Shown: piece by piece, positions 5,416-7,763 of the stretch
How the letters are laid out: every line of letters starts with the position of its first letter
How positions within the stretch are numbered: position 1 is the stretch's first letter
NCBI GenBank assembly: GCA_020026225.1
Contig: JAHHQU010000086.1
Location: 1-7,763 of the forward strand
DNA length: 7,763 nucleotides
Direction of reading: 5' to 3'
Source of the DNA: Phocaeicola sp.
Lineage (GTDB): Bacteria; Bacteroidota; Bacteroidia; Bacteroidales; Bacteroidaceae
Translations under genes and position numbers: made by a program
The notes under the pieces: model-generated
Seen by the model: only the letters and a program-made list of their open reading frames with translations
What the model was told of the DNA's origin: nothing
The model's database searches: none

Positions 5416-5667
5416 ATAGCCGTAGAGAGCCTAAGAACCGCCTTAAATCAGATTTTAGATTCCAGTAAGGAAAGAGTGACGTCTTATATCGTCGCAGGGA
5501 CATCTGTGCCAGTTTCAACAGGTATCTGTTGCGAGATATGCCAAGGTTTAACCTCACGTTGTTTCGGTTCACCCTTTGCGCTCTCGCAACTCACTCCATT
5601 CGTTGGTGCGGCGTTCGCAGGCTCACACCTATCCGTCCTATTATACTAATCCTTTTATATTCATAGA
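5416..5667. other. candidate origin of transfer (oriT) before the mob operon
   Basis: These 252 non-coding bases lie directly upstream of the RHH mobilization gene and are less AT-rich than the other gaps. They are crowded with inverted repeats: CAACAG-GTAT-CTGTTG (5516-5531), the palindrome AGGTT-T-AACCT (5544-5554), an 8-bp pair GTTGCGAG (5528-5535) with CTCGCAAC (5583-5590) enclosing it, and TGCG-GCGTT-CGCA (5607-5619). Relaxases of this kind usually act at an oriT close to their own genes with just such repeats. The first and third structures share bases and are mutually exclusive. I cannot place the nick site. The same stretch must also hold the mob operon promoter. Confidence 0.45.
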
Positions 5668-6078
5668 ATGAAGAAAAAAACTATTAAAAAGCTTCTCCCA
5701 CTGGAGAAGAAACGGAAACTGATGATAGGCTCCAAAGTCACTTTAGAGCAGAAAAGACATATCACAGAGAAAGCAGAGAAGGCTGGCATGACCGTCAGTG
5801 ACTTCGTGTTGGCTTGCTGTTATAACTATAAGTTGTATAGCAGACTCAGCGAGGACGATTGTAACCTCTTGAAGAACTTAGACCATTGTAGAGCGAATTT
5901 GGTCAATTATACGTCAGCTCTCCACGGTATGGATCAATCCAAGCGAAAGGAAATGTTCAATCAATATCCCTTTATGCTTGGATGGCTCAAGGAACTTGGA
6001 GCGCTGGCAAAAAGGCTTGAGCTGTATTTAAATGATGTTCAGAGAAGGAACAAGGTTCCAGCAGGAACATCTAAATAA
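5668..6078 (+). CDS. RHH mobilization accessory protein (MobB/MobC-like)
   Basis: This 136-residue basic protein has a lysine-rich N-terminus (1-18). A ribbon-helix-helix-like segment follows at about 19-50 (IGSKVTLEQKRHITEKAEKA then GMTVSDFVLACCY). The helical second half contains NLLKNLDHCRANLVNYTSAL and LKELGALAKRLELYLNDV. This build matches the plasmid-mobilization relaxosome proteins that bind oriT as dimers and help the relaxase nick. It ends 20 nt before the relaxase gene and is surely co-transcribed with it. The length is normal for the family and all parts look intact. Nomenclature varies between elements (MobB, MobC, MbpA), so I assign no symbol. Confidence 0.85.
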   Translation: MKKKTIKKLLPLEKKRKLMIGSKVTLEQKRHITEKAEKAGMTVSDFVLACCYNYKLYSRLSEDDCNLLKNLDHCRANLVNYTSALHGMDQSKRKEMFNQYPFMLGWLKELGALAKRLELYLNDVQRRNKVPAGTSK

Positions 6079-6098
6079 ACCATTTTAATTTAATCGAG

Positions 6099-7316
6099 AT
6101 GATTGGTAAAGCGAAATCAATTTCACATGGGATTAATGACATCAGGTACATTACTGGTGAATCGAGGAACAAGAAACATCCCGAGAAAATAACTCATATC
6201 AAGAACTATTTTATGTCGAACCAACTTGATACGCTTGGAATGTGGCATGCTATGCAGCTTAATCTCACCCGTTTTAAGCCGATTAAAAATTCGGTTATAC
6301 GAATCGAACTAAGCGCATCTAAAGAACATACGATAAACTTTTCTATAACCGATTGGAAGCAACTGTGGGACGATTTTATCGAAGAGTTTGACAAACAAGA
6401 ACTGTTAGACAAGAAAGGTAAGTTGGTCTCCCGGAAGACCAACCTGGCAAATAGCATCGGTACAGTCTGGCTCCATCGTGATTCGGAAGGAGGTGTACCA
6501 CATCTTCATGGTGCATTCAGCCGATTCGACAACGATGGAAACATCAATAACGACCACAACATTCATTTGCGTGCACAGCGTGCAGCTGAAAGAGTGGCAA
6601 AGAAGCGTGGATGGACTACGGCTAACGAGATTCATTCAGCAAACAGCAAGACTGTTTCAGAAGATTGTATGAGTGCCCTGAAGTCAATGGACACATGGTC
6701 ATGGGATGACTATGTGAAGTTATTACGATGTAAGGGATATGAAGTGTTCGAGCGTCGGGACAGCAAGAATATTCTTCGTGGTTACTCACTTCAATTAGGC
6801 AGAGCCAAGTTCAAGGCTTCCGAACTTGGCGTCGGCAGAAACCTGACTGCATCCAAGATTGAGAACACGTGGAAAAAACTGCATCAGTCAGAACAAGAAC
6901 AGCAAAGAATTGACTCTCCTAAGAACGATGTATCCAAGACGGCCAAGATGCATGAATCATACCGTTCGCCTTCAGGAGTGGATTACATGCAACCTCACAG
7001 AGACTACGTCCCCTACCGTTTTACTATCGTGCCAAATGAAAATCCGTGTTTCATTCCGCAATCGGTAAACGACTTCTTTGATGACGAGTTCGATTACAGA
7101 TTCGTCGAGAATTGTGACAAACTGAAAGATATAGCTGTCGCAATTTTCATTGGATTGATGCAACCGTATGACGTACCTTCTGGAGGTGGCGGCGGTAGTC
7201 AGAGCGATTTGCCATGGCGAGATAAAGATGATGTTGATATGGATTGGGCGCGCAAGTGTGCACGCTTGGCTGCTCTCCATGCCGGAGTAAGACCTAAATA
7301 TAAACGAAAAAGATAA
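6099..7316 (+). CDS. MobA-type relaxase
   Basis: This 405-residue relaxase would nick one strand at oriT and stay covalently bound to the 5' end during transfer. The N-terminus MIGKAKSISHGINDIRYITG offers Tyr17 as the candidate nucleophile. The metal-binding HUH-type motif is clear as HRD-x5-PHLHGAFSRFD, with H126, D128, H135 and H137. It is followed by NNDHNIHLRAQRAAERVAKK, then a predicted helical middle. A variable region (about 260-340) leads to a tail with five glycines (362-366), then SQSDLPWRDKDD and a strongly basic end (RPKYKRKR). This tail is typical of mobilization relaxases of Bacteroidales elements, but its role is unknown to me. The overall type is Relaxase/MobA-VirD2-like. It lies between the RHH protein and a coiled-coil protein (9 nt apart) in one operon. 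No coupling protein is visible, so transfer needs a helper element. Confidence 0.9.
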   Translation: MIGKAKSISHGINDIRYITGESRNKKHPEKITHIKNYFMSNQLDTLGMWHAMQLNLTRFKPIKNSVIRIELSASKEHTINFSITDWKQLWDDFIEEFDKQELLDKKGKLVSRKTNLANSIGTVWLHRDSEGGVPHLHGAFSRFDNDGNINNDHNIHLRAQRAAERVAKKRGWTTANEIHSANSKTVSEDCMSALKSMDTWSWDDYVKLLRCKGYEVFERRDSKNILRGYSLQLGRAKFKASELGVGRNLTASKIENTWKKLHQSEQEQQRIDSPKNDVSKTAKMHESYRSPSGVDYMQPHRDYVPYRFTIVPNENPCFIPQSVNDFFDDEFDYRFVENCDKLKDIAVAIFIGLMQPYDVPSGGGGGSQSDLPWRDKDDVDMDWARKCARLAALHAGVRPKYKRKR

Positions 7317-7325
7317 TGATAGCTT

Positions 7326-7763
7326 ATGGGAAAATTTGATTTTGATGAAATGGATTCAGCAATGCAGAATGCAGATTCCAAGCATCAATACGAACAACAA
7401 ACAGAACTTCTAAATAAGAATATTGAACTCATTCAAGAACTGCATGAGAATCTTGGTATGTATATAGAACAAGCACGAAATCTTGTTATTATTGCTCGAA
7501 CTATTATATCTGACATTGATAAGGCTTCGACAATAAAATGCCCAACGAATCTCAAGCCGTTGCTTAACGACTACGCAAATGAGGTCTGCATCGAAGTACT
7601 CAAGAAGATGAATACAGAGGCTACAAAGATTGTCAACCGTATCTCAGCGATGGAAAAGAGGAAAACGATACCTGAATTGCTATTTTATATTTTGTGGATT
7701 ACAGCAATATGGCAAAAACGGAGCAGACTGTTACAGCAAAAACGGCCATGCTGTTACAGTTCT
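7326..7763 (+). CDS. coiled-coil mobilization protein, partial at window end
   Basis: An open frame starts at ATG 7326, nine nt after the relaxase stop, and runs off the window after 146 codons. It begins MGKFDFDEMDSAMQNADSKH. From about residue 20 it is strongly helical and coiled-coil-like (QQTELLNKNIELIQELHENL, later EVLKKMNTEATKIVNRISAM). A short hydrophobic stretch ELLFYILWITAIW (116-128) suggests a membrane segment. Third genes of this type follow the relaxase in many Bacteroidales mob operons and are often coiled-coil proteins ending in a TM helix. The hydrophobic stretch is short and the frame then enters an imperfect 24/23-nt tandem repeat (7712-7758), so the last codons may follow a frameshift. 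The full length is unknown. Confidence 0.7.
   Translation, partial: MGKFDFDEMDSAMQNADSKHQYEQQTELLNKNIELIQELHENLGMYIEQARNLVIIARTIISDIDKASTIKCPTNLKPLLNDYANEVCIEVLKKMNTEATKIVNRISAMEKRKTIPELLFYILWITAIWQKRSRLLQQKRPCCYSS
7712..7758 (+). repeat. imperfect 24/23-nt tandem duplication
   Basis: Two copies both start GCAAAAACGG and end CTGTTACA (7712-7735 and 7736-7758), differing in the middle and by one base in length. The one-base difference shifts the reading frame between copies. An ATG at 7709 in a second frame opens through both copies, reading MAKTEQTVTAKTAMLLQF. Whether that is a real downstream gene start cannot be told from this window. Confidence 0.5.

Noticed and set aside
5195..5572. Minus-strand 125-codon frame across the winged-helix gene and the oriT candidate
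   Set aside because: It lies largely antisense to a better supported gene, is arginine/leucine-rich in the manner of shadow frames, and extends into the hairpin-rich non-coding stretch.
6405..7381. Several frames on either strand over the relaxase gene
   Set aside because: All overlap the relaxase, whose HUH motif and length make it the real gene.

Overview
The window is AT-rich DNA that reads as part of a mobilizable genetic element of the Bacteroidales (Bacteroides, Prevotella or a relative). The reasons are the MobA-type relaxase with a glycine-rich, DLPWRDKD-type tail, the RHH mobilization protein before it, helix-turn-helix proteins of the kind common on Bacteroidales elements, A/T-rich translation starts without Shine-Dalgarno sequences, and a decayed Bacteroidetes-type IS66 transposase. 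These assignments come from reading motifs; no database search was run. No integrase, tRNA, rRNA or CRISPR array is visible.

Layout. Bases 1-762 hold no gene I can support, only small inverted repeats and a weak hydrophobic ORF on the minus strand. Bases 763-1056 (perhaps to about 1093) are the minus-strand 3' end of an IS66 transposase. Bases 1231-3777 form a plus-strand replication/regulation cluster: an excisionase-like HTH protein, a winged-helix replication-initiator-like protein, a DnaC-type helicase-loader ATPase, a possible 23-residue lipopeptide and a two-TM membrane protein. A clear intrinsic terminator closes it (3813-3846). Bases 4032-4795 are a two-gene unit: a second small HTH protein and an unrecognised 168-residue protein. 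Paired direct repeats lie upstream and a terminator-like structure follows. Bases 5011-5415 encode a small winged-helix protein. Bases 5416-5667 are a hairpin-rich non-coding stretch, the best oriT candidate. Bases 5668 to the end are the mobilization operon: RHH accessory protein, relaxase, and a coiled-coil protein that runs off the window.

How it works together (inference). The element would be nicked at oriT by the relaxase with its RHH partner and transferred by a conjugation apparatus supplied in trans. The initiator-like protein and the DnaC-like ATPase form an initiator plus helicase-loader pair, comparable in logic to lambda O and P. The most interesting signal is inside the initiator gene. 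The linker between its two domains is encoded by seven consecutive 12-bp repeat units, followed at once by a 51-nt tract with only 8 G/C. That is the layout of an origin embedded in an initiator gene, as in lambda O, and suggests that this mobile element carries its own origin there.
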